From Pseudorhodoferax sp. Leaf265 (lineage in GTDB: Bacteria; Pseudomonadota; Gammaproteobacteria; Burkholderiales; Burkholderiaceae_C): DNA of 36,367 nt. The first letter of the stretch is position 1; each line of letters starts with the position of its first letter. The stretch is from contig NZ_LMMT01000039.1 of the NCBI RefSeq assembly GCF_001422365.1, positions 271,503 to 307,869 on the forward strand, read 5' to 3'. A program made the translations under genes and the position numbers. This document shows positions 18,179 through 27,575 of this stretch, one piece after another. The notes under the pieces are model-generated. The model had not been told where the DNA came from, ran no database searches, and was given only the letters and a program-made list of their open reading frames with translations.

Positions 18179-19768
18179 ATGAGCCAGCCAGCATCCGCAT
18201 CCGAAACCGACCGTGCGTCCGGGCCAGGCCCCATGGCGTTGTCGCGCCGAGACCTCATGGTGATGGCAGGCGCCATTGCCTCCACAGCCGCCGCGGGCGG
18301 CGCCTGGGCCCAGGCGGCGGCCCCCAAGCGCGGCGGCGTGCTCAAGGTCTCGGCCAACGCCAACCCCTCCAGCCTGGACCCGGCCACGGGCGGCGCGGGC
18401 TCCGACCACACCTTCCTGTGGACCATTTTCGACACCCTGGTCGAGTGGGACTACCAGACGCTCAAGACCAAGCCGGGCCTGGCCAGGTACAGCTTCCCGG
18501 ACCCGCTGACCATGGTGCTGGACATCCAGCCCGGCATCGTCTTCCACGACGGCACGCCGATGAACGCCGAAGCCGTCAAGTTCAACTTCGACCGCAACCG
18601 GCAGGACCCGCGCTCCAACATCAAGGCCGACCTGCAGAACGTCGGCGAGGTGCTGGTCAGCGGCCCGCTGCAGGTGACGGTCAAGCTGCAGCGGCCCGAC
18701 ACCGCGCTGCCGGCCATCCTGTCGGACCGCGCGGGCATGATGGTCTCGCCCAAGGCCGTGCAGGCCCTGGGCGCCGAGCACGACCGCAAGCCCGTGGGCG
18801 CGGGCCCCTGGAAGATCGTGCGCTGGTCGGCCAACGAGAAGGTCGAGGTCACGCGCGCCGACAACTACTGGCGCAAGGACCGTGGCTTCGTCGACGGCAT
18901 CGAGTTCTTCATCATCCCCGAGCTGGCCACGGGCCTGCGCGCGGTGGTCAGCGGGCAGAACGACTTCGCCTACCAGGTGCCGCCGCGGCTGATCCCCATC
19001 ATCACCAAGGCCAAGCAGCTGCGCCAGATCAGCGGCCCCACGCTGTATTGCCTGCAGCTGTACCTGAACCTGGCCAAGCCGGGCCTGGACAAGCTCAAGG
19101 TGCGCCAGGCGCTGAACCATGCCGTGGACCGCCAGGCCTTCGTGAAGGGCACGCTGGCCGGCGTGGGCGAGCCTGCCTACATGAACCTGCCCAAGAGCCA
19201 TTGGGCCTTCGACGACAGCCTGGTGGGCCTGTACCCGCGCGACGTGGCCAAGGCGCGCGCGCTGCTGGCCGAAGCCGGCTACAAGGACGGCATCGAGCTA
19301 AGCGTCGGCAGCTACACCGACCAGGACTCGGTGCGGCGCAGCGAGATCGTCATGGAACAGCTGCGCGAAGCCGGCATCCGGCTCAAGTTCATCACCGGCA
19401 CCATCCCCGAGATCAGCGGCCAGTTCTTCGGCACCGAGAAAAAGTTCGACATGCTGCTGTCGGCCTGGACCGGCCGGCCCGATCCGAGCATGACCTACAG
19501 CCTGATGTACAGCAAAGACGCTTACTTCAACGCCGGCCGCGTGGACACCGGCAAGGAGCTGGCCGACATGCTGGCCGAGAGCCGCGTGGCCGAGCGCATC
19601 GAGTCGCGCACGCTGATCTTCCGGCGCCTGCAGCGCCATGTGATGGAGAACGCGCTGGTGGTGCCGCTGGCCTTCCAGTACGAGCTGGTGGCGGCCTCGT
19701 CCAAGGTCCAGGGCTACGCGTCCAACCTGCTGGGCAAGCCCAAGTACGAGTTCATCGCACTGCAATGA
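18179..19768 (+). CDS. Family 5 extracellular solute-binding protein of the Dpp/Opp-type importer, Tat-exported
   Basis: A 529-residue periplasmic binding protein of the SBP_bac_5 family. The N-terminus carries a twin-arginine signal, SRRDLM at 22-27, a hydrophobic stretch, and a likely cleavage site after AWA at 42-44. The mature part starts QAAAPKRGGVLKVS and shows the family's N-terminal NPSSLDPATG and TFLWTIFDTLVEWD segments. The strong ribosome binding site AAGGAGA is at 18167-18173. An internal Met19 would give a tighter Tat signal but lacks its own ribosome binding site. It would capture a peptide-like or other ligand for the permeases. Tat export suggests folding before translocation. 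The ligand is unknown. Confidence 0.93.
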   Translation: MSQPASASETDRASGPGPMALSRRDLMVMAGAIASTAAAGGAWAQAAAPKRGGVLKVSANANPSSLDPATGGAGSDHTFLWTIFDTLVEWDYQTLKTKPGLARYSFPDPLTMVLDIQPGIVFHDGTPMNAEAVKFNFDRNRQDPRSNIKADLQNVGEVLVSGPLQVTVKLQRPDTALPAILSDRAGMMVSPKAVQALGAEHDRKPVGAGPWKIVRWSANEKVEVTRADNYWRKDRGFVDGIEFFIIPELATGLRAVVSGQNDFAYQVPPRLIPIITKAKQLRQISGPTLYCLQLYLNLAKPGLDKLKVRQALNHAVDRQAFVKGTLAGVGEPAYMNLPKSHWAFDDSLVGLYPRDVAKARALLAEAGYKDGIELSVGSYTDQDSVRRSEIVMEQLREAGIRLKFITGTIPEISGQFFGTEKKFDMLLSAWTGRPDPSMTYSLMYSKDAYFNAGRVDTGKELADMLAESRVAERIESRTLIFRRLQRHVMENALVVPLAFQYELVAASSKVQGYASNLLGKPKYEFIALQ

Positions 19769-19799
19769 ACGCTGCCACCCACAAGAGCGGGGCCGCGCC

Positions 19800-20753
19800 A
19801 TGCTGAGCGCCGGCCGCCTGCGCGTGGTGCGGCGGCGGCTGCTGCAGGCGCTGCCGGTGCTGGTGCTGGCCACCTTCGTGGTCTACAGCCTGCTCAAGCT
19901 GATGCCGGGCGACATCGCGATCACGCTGGCCGGCGAGAACGCGACCGAGGCCCGCATCCACGAGATCCGCGAGATCTACGGCCTGAACCGGCCCTTCCTC
20001 GTGCAGTACGGCAGCTGGCTCGCGCATGCCGTGCAGGGCGACCTGTCGCGCTCGCTGGCCACCGGCGAGGAGGTGGCGCGCTCGATCGCGCGGGCCTTCC
20101 CGAACACGCTGCTGATCGTGGTGCTGGCCATGGGCGTGGCGCTGCTGCTCGGCGTCCCGCTGGGCATGCTGGCAGCCAGCCGGCCCGACGGGCTGCGCGA
20201 CCGCGCCGTGACCTCCATCGCCTCGCTGGGCATCGCCGTGCCCAACTTCTGGCTCGCCATGCTGCTGGTGGCCTGGCTGGCGCTGGACTTCGGCTGGTTC
20301 CCGGCCACCGGCGCCAAGCCGCTGCAGGACGGCCTGTGGCCCGCGCTGCACCACGCCATCCTGCCGGCGCTGGCGCTGGCCGCGGGCGGCGTGGCCGAGG
20401 TCTCGCGTCAGCTGCGCAGCTCGCTGGTCGAGATCCTGTCCTCGCCGCCCGTGCGCACGCTGCGCGCCAAGGGCCTGAGCCCCGCGGCCATCCTGTGGAA
20501 GCACGGCCTCAAGAACGCCGGGGTCAACCTGCTGACCGTGGTCATGCTGCTGTTCAACCGCATGCTGGCGGCCACCGTGGTGGTCGAGGCCGTGTTCGCC
20601 ATCCCGGGCATGGGCAACCTGATCGTCAACGCTGCATTGACGCGCGACCTGCCCGTGGTGCAGGGCGTGGTGTTCGTGATGGTGCTGGTGGTCATCGCGG
20701 TGAACCTCACGGCCGACCTGCTCTACACCTTCCTCGACCCGCGCATCGCATGA
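19800..20753 (+). CDS. ABC importer permease, DppB/OppB-like
   Basis: A 317-residue inner-membrane permease with about six hydrophobic segments. The start MLSAGRLRVVRRRLLQALPVLVLATF gives an N-terminal helix, followed by the family's LMPGD segment and a periplasmic loop ending YGLNRPF. The coupling (EAA-type) loop is around GLSPAAILWKHGLKNAG, and near the C-terminus is the conserved VVEAVFAIPGMGNL. The ATG at 19800 lies 31 nt after the binding-protein gene with a weak GAGCGG leader. The stop overlaps the next permease start (ATGA), so the two channel subunits should be made in equal amounts. Confidence 0.93.
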   Translation: MLSAGRLRVVRRRLLQALPVLVLATFVVYSLLKLMPGDIAITLAGENATEARIHEIREIYGLNRPFLVQYGSWLAHAVQGDLSRSLATGEEVARSIARAFPNTLLIVVLAMGVALLLGVPLGMLAASRPDGLRDRAVTSIASLGIAVPNFWLAMLLVAWLALDFGWFPATGAKPLQDGLWPALHHAILPALALAAGGVAEVSRQLRSSLVEILSSPPVRTLRAKGLSPAAILWKHGLKNAGVNLLTVVMLLFNRMLAATVVVEAVFAIPGMGNLIVNAALTRDLPVVQGVVFVMVLVVIAVNLTADLLYTFLDPRIA

Positions 20754-21649
20754 GCACCGTCCAACCTCTCCAAGGTGTCGGCACCGTGGTCCGCCAGCCG
20801 GCGGCCCGGCCGACCGGCATCCGCCGCCTGCTGGCCTGGCTGCGCAGCGACCTGCGGGCCGCGCTGAGCCTGGCGTTCCTGGCCTCGCTGGTGGTGCTTG
20901 CGCTCACCGCACCGCTGATCGCGCCTTATACCGTGGAGGCGCAGGACCTGGACAACACACTGGCCGCGCCCAGCGCCGCGCACCTGCTGGGCACCGACGA
21001 CCTGGGCCGCGACGTGTTCAGCCGCATGCTGCACGGCGCCGCCAGCACGCTGTACGCCAGCCTGCTGGCGGTCGGCATCGCCATCGTGCTGGGCGTGCCC
21101 GTGGGCCTGCTGGCCGGCTACCGGGGCGGCTGGGTGGACGATGGCATCAGCCGCTTCATCGACGCGCTGCTGTCCTTCCCGTCCATCGTTCTCGCCATTG
21201 CCGTCACCGGCGCACTCGGCATCGGGCTGACCAACGGGATGATCTCGGTGGGCATCGTGTTCTCGCCGCAGCTGGCGCGGCTGGTGCGGGCGCGCGCGCT
21301 GGTGGTGCGGCAGGACCTGTACGTCGATGCCTCGCGCTGCTTCGGCGCGAGCACGGCGCGCATCCTGTGGCGCCATGTGCTGCCCAACACCGTGCAGCCC
21401 GTGATCGTGCAGGTCACGCTGCTGCTGGCGGCGGCGCTGCTGGCCGAGGCCTCGCTGAGCTTCCTGGGCCTGGGCATCCAGCCGCCCAGCCCGAGCTGGG
21501 GCTCGATGCTGGCGCGGGCCTACCAGAACATGGAACTGGCCCCCGAGCAGATGTACGCGCCCGGCATGGCCATCCTGCTGACCGCGCTGGCCTTCAACAC
21601 GCTGGGCGAGTCCCTGCGCGTGGCGCTGGACCCGACCACCAAACGCTGA
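20750..21649 (+). CDS. ABC importer permease, DppC/OppC-like
   Basis: A 299-residue second permease of the same importer. It has an N-terminal cytoplasmic tail of about 40 residues, a first membrane helix at SLAFLASLVVLALTAPLIAP, the characteristic HLLGTDDLGRDVFSR segment, a coupling loop near FGASTARILWRHVLPN, and the C-terminal EASLSFLGLGIQPPSPSWG motif. The ATG at 20750 overlaps the stop of the upstream permease. It ends 19 nt before the carboxyltransferase gene, so the transporter appears to share a transcript with CoA enzymes, as expected if the imported compound is degraded through a carboxylation or CoA-transfer step. Confidence 0.93.
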   Translation: MSTVQPLQGVGTVVRQPAARPTGIRRLLAWLRSDLRAALSLAFLASLVVLALTAPLIAPYTVEAQDLDNTLAAPSAAHLLGTDDLGRDVFSRMLHGAASTLYASLLAVGIAIVLGVPVGLLAGYRGGWVDDGISRFIDALLSFPSIVLAIAVTGALGIGLTNGMISVGIVFSPQLARLVRARALVVRQDLYVDASRCFGASTARILWRHVLPNTVQPVIVQVTLLLAAALLAEASLSFLGLGIQPPSPSWGSMLARAYQNMELAPEQMYAPGMAILLTALAFNTLGESLRVALDPTTKR

Positions 21650-21668
21650 ACGACAAGGAGACACACCG

Positions 21669-23225
21669 ATGAGCTGGACCCCCGAACTCGAGGAACTGAA
21701 GCAGCGCCAGGGCATGGCCCGGCAGATGGGCGGGCCCGACAAGGTGCAGCGCCAGCACGCTGCCGGACGGCTGACGGTGCGCGAGCGCATCGCACGGCTG
21801 GCCGATGCCGGGAGCTTCCACGAGGTGGGCGAGCTGTCCGGCATCGGGGCCTACGATGCCGAGGGCCGGCTGCAGCAGGTGACGCCCGCCAACTGCGTGT
21901 TCGGCCGCGCGCGCGTGGACGGTCGGCCCGTGGTGCTGGTCGGCGACGACTTCACGGTGCGCGGCGGTTCGGCCGATGCGTCCATCGCCGCCAAACCGAT
22001 GATGGCGGAAGACATGGCGGCCACCTTCCGCCTGCCCATCGTGCGCATCATCGAAGGCTCGGGCGGTGGCGGCTCGGTCAAGACCATCGAGACCAAGGGC
22101 GCGTCCAACCTGCCGGGCGGCGTGGACCAGACGCGCGGCTTCTACATGATGACGGCCAACCTGGGCGAGGTGCCCGTGGTCGGCCTCGGCCTGGGCTCGG
22201 TGGCCGGGCTCGGCGCGGCGCGGCTGGCCTCCAGCCACTACTCGGTCATGACGCGCAGCTCGGCCATGTTCGTTGCGGGACCGCCGCTCGTGGCGCGGCT
22301 GGGGCAGAGCCTGTCCAAAGAGGAACTCGGCGGGGCCGACATCCAGGCCAGGAGCGGCGCGATCGACCAGGTGGTCGACACCGAGGAGGAGGCCTTCGAC
22401 TGCGTGCGCCGCTTTCTCTCGTACCTGCCGTCCTCGGTCCACGGCGTGCCGCCCGTGCTGCCCAGCCAGGACGACCCCGCGCGCGTCGACGAGGCGCTCA
22501 TGCAGGCCGTGCCGCGCAACAAGCGGCAGGTCTACAAGATGCGGCCCATCATCGCCTCGGTGGTCGATGCTGGCAGCTTCTTCGAGATGGGCGCGCAGTT
22601 CGGGCGCAGCATCATCACCGGGCTGGCACGCATCGACGGCCACCCCGTGCTGCTGCTGGCCAGCGACCCCTACCACTACGGCGGCGCCTGGAGCGCAGAC
22701 GCCTGCCAGAAGCTGGTGCGCTTCGTCGACCTGGCCGAGACCTTCCACCTGCCTGTCGTCTACCTGATGGACTGCCCGGGCTTCATGATCGGCCAGGAGG
22801 CCGAGCGCACGGCCACCATCCGCCACGGCGTGCGCGCCATGGCCGCGATGAACCAGACGACCATGCCCTGGTGCACGGTGATCGTGCGCAACGCCTTCGG
22901 CGTGGCGGGCGCGGCCCACCAGCCCAGCGGCCGGCTGTCGCTGCGCTATGCCTGGCTGTCGGCCAGCTGGGGCTCGCTGCCGCTGGAGGGCGGCATCGAG
23001 GCGGCCTACCGCGCCGACATCGACGCGGCCGAAGACCCGGCGGCCGAGTTGCGCAAGATCGAGGCCCGCCTCAACGCGCTGCGCTCGCCGTTCCGCAGCG
23101 CCGAGAAGTTCTGGGTCGAAGAGATCATCGACCCGCGCGCCACGCGCGAGCGCCTGGTCGATTTCGTGCACCTGGCTGAGCCGCTGCGCACGCCGGGCCG
23201 CAGCGGCCCGGCCATGCGGCCGTGA
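21669..23225 (+). CDS. Acyl-CoA carboxylase, carboxyltransferase (beta) subunit
   Basis: A 518-residue biotin-dependent carboxyltransferase of the propionyl-/methylcrotonyl-CoA carboxylase beta type, with N- and C-terminal crotonase-like halves. The first half has GRARVDGRPVVLVGDDFTVRGG-like blocks and the glycine-rich oxyanion segment EGSGGGGSVKT. The second half has LMDCPGFMIGQEAE and YAWLSASWGSLPLEGGIEA, where most relatives have YAW-to-GAEGA-type blocks. It should move carboxyl from carboxybiotin to an acyl-CoA. An AAGGAGACACACCG leader precedes the ATG. No biotin carboxylase is nearby, and the only biotin carrier is the divergent gene at 14719. Substrate unknown; propionyl-, methylcrotonyl- or geranyl-CoA-like are all possible. 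Confidence 0.92.
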   Translation: MSWTPELEELKQRQGMARQMGGPDKVQRQHAAGRLTVRERIARLADAGSFHEVGELSGIGAYDAEGRLQQVTPANCVFGRARVDGRPVVLVGDDFTVRGGSADASIAAKPMMAEDMAATFRLPIVRIIEGSGGGGSVKTIETKGASNLPGGVDQTRGFYMMTANLGEVPVVGLGLGSVAGLGAARLASSHYSVMTRSSAMFVAGPPLVARLGQSLSKEELGGADIQARSGAIDQVVDTEEEAFDCVRRFLSYLPSSVHGVPPVLPSQDDPARVDEALMQAVPRNKRQVYKMRPIIASVVDAGSFFEMGAQFGRSIITGLARIDGHPVLLLASDPYHYGGAWSADACQKLVRFVDLAETFHLPVVYLMDCPGFMIGQEAERTATIRHGVRAMAAMNQTTMPWCTVIVRNAFGVAGAAHQPSGRLSLRYAWLSASWGSLPLEGGIEAAYRADIDAAEDPAAELRKIEARLNALRSPFRSAEKFWVEEIIDPRATRERLVDFVHLAEPLRTPGRSGPAMRP

Positions 23226-23235
23226 GGGGCGGCCG

Positions 23236-25617
23236 ATGACGGGCGCCACACCCCAGCGTGCCGCTCTGGCCGGCCTGCGCGTTCTGGAGATCGGCGGCGG
23301 CGCGGCCGCGGCCTACTGCGGCCGGCTGCTGGCCGATGCCGGCGCCGAGGTCTGCAGCACGGCCCTGCGCGAGCCGCTGCGCCTGGCCGGCATCGTGCGC
23401 GCCGACGACCCCGTCGAGCATGCCTACGGCCACTGGCTCGCGGCCGGCAAGGCGCTGCTGCCGACCATGGGGCAAGACGCGTTGCAGGCGCTGAGCCGTG
23501 GCTTCGACCTGGTGCTGGTGGGCGAGGTCTCGCAGTGCGATGCCGGCGCGCTGCAGCCGCGCGTGGCCAGCGTCGATCTGTCGTGGTTCGGCCGCTGGGA
23601 CCCACGCCACGGCTGGCCCGGCAGCGACCTGGTCGTGCAGGCGCTCAACGGCATGCCGCAGATGGTCGGCAAGGAGGACGGCCCGCCGCTGGCCAACGGC
23701 GACCGGCAGGCCACCATGGTCGGCGGTGTCACGGCCTACATCGCCGCCTGTGCCGCGCTGCTGGCCGAACCTGCGGGCGCGCCGCGCCGCCTCGAGGTGT
23801 CCATCGCCGAGGCCAACCTGGTGCTGGCCGAGATGCACATGTACTTCTTCCAGCGCGACGGCCAGCCGATGCGGCGCTGGGGCATCAACCGCTTCGCGCC
23901 CAACAGCCCGGTGGGCATCTACCCGTGCCGCGAGGGCTGGGTCGGCATCACCGTGGCCACGCCCGACCAGTGGCGTGCCTTGTGCGAGGCGCTGGACCTG
24001 CGGGCCATGGCCGCCGACGAGGGCCTGGCCACGCGCGAGCTGCGCTTCGGCCGGCTGGACGAGGTGGAGCGGGGCCTGTGCGCCGCGCTGGCCCGGCGCA
24101 CGGCCACCGAATGGGCCGCGGTCGGGCGGGAGTACCGCGTGCCCATCGTCGTGGTGCCCGATGCCGAGGGCATCCTGCAGCACCCGGTCTTCGGCGCGCG
24201 CGCATCGATGAGCCGGCTCGCGCTGCCCGGCGGCGCGGTACAGGTGCCGCGCACGCCCTTCGGCCTCACGGAAACGCCGGTGCCGAACGCGCTGGCGCCC
24301 GCGCGCGCCGTGGCGGCCGACCACCCGGCGAGCCAGGCGCAGGCTGATGCCGCAGCGTCCGCGGGCGCCCACACGCCGCCGCTGCAGGGCATCACGCTGG
24401 TCGACTTCTCCATGGGCTGGGCCGGGCCGCTGGCCGCGCGCCTGCTGGCCGATCTGGGCGCCACCGTGGTCAAGATCGAGGCGGCGCGCTACCCCGACTG
24501 GTGGCGCGGCATGAACTGGACGCCCGAGTTCATCGCCGAGCGCGGCTACGAGCTGTCGAGCATCTTCTGCGGCATGAACCGCGGCAAGCAGGGCGTCAGC
24601 ATCGACCTGACCACCCCGGCCGGCCGGCAGATCGCACTCGACCTCGTGCGCGGCGCCGACGCCGTGGTCGAGAACCAGGCCGCCGGCGTGATGGCCAAGT
24701 TCGGGCTCGACTACCCACAGCTGCGCGAAGTGCGGCCCGACGTGGTGATGGCGTCCATGTCCTGCTTCGGCACGGGCAACGCCTGGTCCGGCACGCGGGC
24801 CTATGGCTCCACGCTGGAGCAGGGCAGTGGCCTGCCCAGCTTCACGGGCACGCCCGGCACCGCGCCGACCATGACGCACCTGGCGCACGGCGACCCGGTC
24901 GGCGGCCTCTACGGCTGCGCCGGCCTGCTGACCGCGCTGGTGCACCGCCGCCGGCACGGCCAGGGGCAATACGTGAACATCAGCATGGTCGAGGCCATGC
25001 TGCAGTTCACCACGCCGGCGCTGCTGGCGCACCAGTTGGCGCCCACCGCACCACTGCGGCGCGGCAACCGGCGCGGCCATGCCGTGCCGCACGGCATCTA
25101 CCCGGCCGCCGGCGACGACCAGTGGCTGGCGCTGGAGGTGGCCGATGCGCAGGGCTTCGCCGCGCTGTGCCAGCTGCTGGGCCGCAGCGACTGGGTGCGG
25201 GACCCGACGCTGCGCACTTTGGCCGGCCGGCGTGCGCATGAGGACGCCATCGACGCGGCCATCGCCGCCTGGTCGCGCCCGCAGGCGCCCGCCGCGGCCG
25301 CAGCCGCGTTGCGTGCGGCCGGCATCGCCGCGGCACCGGTGCTGCGCGCCGACGAGCTGGAAGCCGACCCCGACCTGGCCGGTGCCGACCTGTTCATCGA
25401 TCTGGAGCGCGCCGTGTCCGGCCCGCAGCGCCAGGTCGGCCCGGCCATTCGCCAGGACGGCCAGCGCCTGGGTGCGCACAGCCCGGCGCCCCTGCTCGGC
25501 GAGCACAGCCAGGCCGCGCTGCAGGCCCATGCCGGCATCGGCGCGGCGCGCTTCGACGCGCTGGTGGCCGAGGGTGTGATCGGCCTGTCGCCCAAGCCCG
25601 CGCGCAACCTCGTGTAG
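23236..25617 (+). CDS. Tandem-fused family III CoA transferase (two CaiB/BaiF domains)
   Basis: A 793-residue protein made of two CaiB/BaiF (formyl-CoA transferase-type) domains joined by an Ala-rich linker at about 350-383. The C-terminal domain is canonical: GITLVDFSMGWAGPLAARLL, VVKIEA, NRGKQGVSIDL, and HGDPVGG with Asp553 as candidate catalytic residue. The N-terminal domain is divergent. It starts LAGLRVLEIGGGAAAAYCG, lacks the KIE and NRGK blocks, but keeps an aspartate in NGDRQ (Asp156) where the catalytic Asp is expected. Family III enzymes move CoA between carboxylic acids or racemise 2-methylacyl-CoA. The fusion may give an internal dimer with one active and one structural half. It lies 10 nt after the carboxyltransferase gene. 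Confidence 0.92.
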   Translation: MTGATPQRAALAGLRVLEIGGGAAAAYCGRLLADAGAEVCSTALREPLRLAGIVRADDPVEHAYGHWLAAGKALLPTMGQDALQALSRGFDLVLVGEVSQCDAGALQPRVASVDLSWFGRWDPRHGWPGSDLVVQALNGMPQMVGKEDGPPLANGDRQATMVGGVTAYIAACAALLAEPAGAPRRLEVSIAEANLVLAEMHMYFFQRDGQPMRRWGINRFAPNSPVGIYPCREGWVGITVATPDQWRALCEALDLRAMAADEGLATRELRFGRLDEVERGLCAALARRTATEWAAVGREYRVPIVVVPDAEGILQHPVFGARASMSRLALPGGAVQVPRTPFGLTETPVPNALAPARAVAADHPASQAQADAAASAGAHTPPLQGITLVDFSMGWAGPLAARLLADLGATVVKIEAARYPDWWRGMNWTPEFIAERGYELSSIFCGMNRGKQGVSIDLTTPAGRQIALDLVRGADAVVENQAAGVMAKFGLDYPQLREVRPDVVMASMSCFGTGNAWSGTRAYGSTLEQGSGLPSFTGTPGTAPTMTHLAHGDPVGGLYGCAGLLTALVHRRRHGQGQYVNISMVEAMLQFTTPALLAHQLAPTAPLRRGNRRGHAVPHGIYPAAGDDQWLALEVADAQGFAALCQLLGRSDWVRDPTLRTLAGRRAHEDAIDAAIAAWSRPQAPAAAAAALRAAGIAAAPVLRADELEADPDLAGADLFIDLERAVSGPQRQVGPAIRQDGQRLGAHSPAPLLGEHSQAALQAHAGIGAARFDALVAEGVIGLSPKPARNLV

Positions 25618-25640
25618 ATCCACGTTCAGGAGACCTGACC

Positions 25641-26657
25641 ATGACCCATCCCGCCCCCGGTTCCGACGCCTGGCTGCACCAGGTGCGCGAAGAACCCATC
25701 GATCCGGACCGCCCCATCATCGACCCGCACCACCACCTGTGGCACTCGCGCGGCGACTGGGGCCCCTACCTGCTCGGCCAGCTGTGGGCCGACACAGGCG
25801 CCGGCCACAACATCCGCAAGACCGTGTTCATCGAATGCCGGGCGAGCTACCGCGCCGACGGACCCGAACACCTGCGCAGCGTGGGCGAGGCTGAATTCGT
25901 GGCTGGCATCGCGCGCGCGAGCCGGGAAGGTGGTGGTGGCGCCGAGATCGCGGGCTTCGTCGGCCACACCGACCTGCGCCAGGGCGAAGCCCAGCTGCGC
26001 GAGGTGCTGGCCGCGCAGGCCGACGCGGCGCAAGGCCTGTTCCGCGGCATCCGCCATGCCGGTGCGCGCGACCCCCACCCCGAGGCCTTGACCATTCCCG
26101 GCCGCGGCAGCGAGGGCCTGTACGCCGACGCCGACTTCCGCGCCGGCGTGGCCCTGCTGGGCCGTCTGGGCCACACCTACGACACCTGGCACTACCACCA
26201 CCAGAACCCGGCCTTCGCCGCGCTCGCGCGCGCGGTGCCGGGCACGACGCTGGTGCTGGACCACTTCGGCACGCCGCTGGGCGTGGGCGGCTACGCGGGC
26301 CAGCGCGATGCGATCTTCAGCCAGTGGCAGCGCGACATCGAAGAGATCGCGCGCTGCCCCAACGTGGTCGCCAAGCTCGGCGGCCTGGCCATGCCCGACA
26401 ACGGCTTCGGCTGGGACCGGCGCGCGCTGCCTGCGAACTCGGACGAACTGGTCGAGGCCCAGGGCCGCTACTACCGCCACACCATCGAGTGCTTCGGGCC
26501 GCAGCGCTGCATGTTCGAAAGCAACTTTCCGGTGGACCGGCGCTCGCTGCCCTATGTGAGCTACTGGAACGCGATGAAGAAGATCGCCAAGGGGTATTCG
26601 GCAGGGGAGCAGGAGGCGATGTTCTGGGGGACGGCCCAGCGGGTGTACCGGATCTGA
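25641..26657 (+). CDS. Amidohydrolase-2 family metal-dependent hydrolase / lactonase-like (COG3618 type)
   Basis: A 338-residue TIM-barrel hydrolase of the amidohydrolase-2 family. The N-terminal metal-type motif is IDPHHHLWH. The C-terminal segment reads CMFESNFPVDR, where many relatives have FGSDWP, so the usual Asp is replaced by Asn. The family includes lactonases, decarboxylases and amide hydrolases. It has a CAGGAGACC leader and lies 23 nt after the CoA transferase and 54 nt before livH. The context suggests it opens a ring or cleaves a compound brought in by the transporters. A decayed second copy of this gene lies after the liv cluster at 31289. Confidence 0.88.
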   Translation: MTHPAPGSDAWLHQVREEPIDPDRPIIDPHHHLWHSRGDWGPYLLGQLWADTGAGHNIRKTVFIECRASYRADGPEHLRSVGEAEFVAGIARASREGGGGAEIAGFVGHTDLRQGEAQLREVLAAQADAAQGLFRGIRHAGARDPHPEALTIPGRGSEGLYADADFRAGVALLGRLGHTYDTWHYHHQNPAFAALARAVPGTTLVLDHFGTPLGVGGYAGQRDAIFSQWQRDIEEIARCPNVVAKLGGLAMPDNGFGWDRRALPANSDELVEAQGRYYRHTIECFGPQRCMFESNFPVDRRSLPYVSYWNAMKKIAKGYSAGEQEAMFWGTAQRVYRI

Positions 26658-26711
26658 ACGCTGCAGCAGATCCCCCGCGCGGCGGCTCACCCCTCAAGGA
26701 ATGGAGACGAG

Positions 26712-27575
26712 ATGGAGCTTTTCTTTCAGCAGGTTCTCAACGGCCTGACGCTGGGCGGCATCTACAGCCTGGTGGCGCTCGGGCTGACGCTGGTCTACGG
26801 CATCCTGCATGTGCCCAACTTCGCCCACGGCGCGTTCTACATGGTGGGCGCCTTCGTCTCCTTCCACCTCATGGTGGCGTGGGGGCTGAACTACTGGGTG
26901 GCCATGGCCGGTGCCGCGCTGTGCGTGGCGGCGCTCGCCACGCTGGCCGAACGCCTGGTGTTCCACCCCTTGCGCAACGCCAGCGGGCTGCACCCCATGA
27001 TCGCGGCCATCGGCCTGCTGCTGTTCCTGGAGGCCGGTGCGCAGGCCATCTGGGGCGCCGACTTCCACCGCATGCCCACGCCCTACGGTGGCATGGTCGA
27101 GGTGGCCGGCGTCACCGCGCCGGTGCAGCGCCTCTTGATCATCGGCGCCGCCTTTGCGCTGATGCTGGCACTGCACCTGTTCCTCACGCGCACGGTCATG
27201 GGCTCGACCATCGTCGCCATGGCCCAGAACCGCGACGGTGCCTCGCTGGTGGGCATCGACGCCAACCGCGTCGCCATGCTGACGTTCGCGATCTCGGGCG
27301 TGCTCGCCGCCGTCGCGGCGGCCTTGTTCGCGCCGATCAACCTGGTCTTTCCGGCCATGGGCAACCTGGTCATCACCAAGGCTTTCGTCATCATCATCCT
27401 GGGGGGCATGGGCAGCGTGCCGGGCGCCATCGTCGGCGGCCTGATCATCGGCTTCGCCGAGAGCTTTGGCGCCTTCTACATCTCGACCGACTACAAGGAC
27501 ATCATCGCCTTCGCCATCCTGGTGCTGATCCTGTCGCTGCGCCCGCAGGGCATCTTCTCGAAGGGAGCGCACTGA
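26712..27575 (+). CDS. livH: Branched-chain amino acid-type ABC importer permease LivH
   Basis: A 287-residue inner-membrane permease with about eight hydrophobic segments. Typical LivH features are the N-terminal QVLNGLTLGGIYSLVALGLT, the VPNFAHGAFYMVGAF block, and the C-terminal GGMGSVPGAIVGGLIIG. HAAT-family transporters of this kind carry branched-chain amino acids but also many aromatic and organic acids, so the name does not fix the substrate. The GGAATGGAGACGAG leader supports ATG 26712. The stop overlaps the livM start (TGATG). First of five genes of a complete Liv system that follows the amidohydrolase. Confidence 0.94.
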   Translation: MELFFQQVLNGLTLGGIYSLVALGLTLVYGILHVPNFAHGAFYMVGAFVSFHLMVAWGLNYWVAMAGAALCVAALATLAERLVFHPLRNASGLHPMIAAIGLLLFLEAGAQAIWGADFHRMPTPYGGMVEVAGVTAPVQRLLIIGAAFALMLALHLFLTRTVMGSTIVAMAQNRDGASLVGIDANRVAMLTFAISGVLAAVAAALFAPINLVFPAMGNLVITKAFVIIILGGMGSVPGAIVGGLIIGFAESFGAFYISTDYKDIIAFAILVLILSLRPQGIFSKGAH

